Shown here: positions 12,966 through 12,987 of the stretch, piece by piece
Position numbering within the stretch: position 1 is the first letter of the stretch
Layout of the letters: every line of letters begins with the position of its first letter
Assembly: GCA_934446465.1 (NCBI GenBank)
Contig: CAKSEF010000050.1
Coordinates: 1 to 12,987, forward strand
Source: an uncultured Oscillospiraceae bacterium
GTDB lineage: Bacteria; Bacillota; Clostridia; Oscillospirales; JAAYXM01
DNA: 12,987 nt
Direction: 5' to 3'
Position numbers and translations under genes: made by a program
The notes under the pieces: generated by a model
Seen by the model: the letters and a program-made list of their open reading frames with translations, nothing else
Databases searched by the model: none
Told to the model about the DNA's origin: nothing

Positions 12966-12987
12966 AGAACTCGGTCAATCATCACGA

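Noticed and set aside
1..12987. CRISPR arrays, insertion sequences, tRNA or rRNA genes
   Set aside because: No regularly spaced direct repeats, transposase motifs, terminal inverted repeats with target duplications, or tRNA/rRNA-like segments were seen.

Overview
The window looks like a chromosomal segment of an anaerobic, probably gut-type Clostridia (Firmicutes/Bacillota) genome. The reasons are strong AAGGAGG-type ribosome binding sites, mid-range GC by eye, a feoA-feoA-feoB-Cys-rich ferrous-iron cassette, an Rrf2 regulator next to a small Cu/Zn-SOD-like gene, and short intergenic gaps. The species cannot be named from the sequence alone. TGG is used throughout for Trp and TGA as an ordinary stop, so the standard bacterial code applies.

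Region 1 (1-3437): a plus-strand sugar-catabolism operon. It holds a sugar phosphate isomerase/epimerase (AP_endonuc_2 TIM barrel) cut by the window start and broken by an in-frame TGA at 163-165, a Gfo/Idh/MocA NAD(P)-dependent oxidoreductase, and a second isomerase/epimerase. A convergent AraC-family regulator with an N-terminal cupin overlaps the last gene. A near-perfect intrinsic terminator for the plus-strand operon lies inside the AraC coding region, antisense to the DNA-binding domain. The araC gene has its own promoter.

Region 2 (3448-6890): a tightly packed minus-strand operon read from 6833 down to 3448. It encodes two family-8 glycosyltransferases followed by two PlsC-like acyltransferases with non-standard catalytic motifs. 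Start and stop codons overlap at every junction. It probably makes or decorates a glycolipid or surface glycan, but the product is unknown. A seven-G tract forms the ribosome binding site of the first gene.

Region 3 (6973-8983): minus-strand genes for a 58-residue unknown protein, an Rrf2 regulator, a cytoplasmic-looking Cu/Zn superoxide dismutase and an XRE regulator with four membrane segments. Good sigma-A-type promoters precede the 58-residue gene, rrf2 and XRE; sodC is probably co-transcribed with rrf2.

Region 4 (9011-12802): the divergent feo operon: feoA, feoA, feoB, a FeoB-associated Cys-rich membrane protein, then a heavy-metal-associated (HMA) domain protein. Three copies of the palindrome GTTAGC-N4-GCTAAC surround the feo promoter and probably bind a metal-sensing repressor of the DtxR type. 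With Rrf2 and SOD next door, 8.2-12.7 kb reads as an iron and oxidative-stress island. FeoB carries an unusually long acidic loop between its first membrane segment and the core.

Region 5 (12866-12987): a promoter followed within about 30 bases of its start point by a terminator-like structure, probably the leader of a gene beyond the window.
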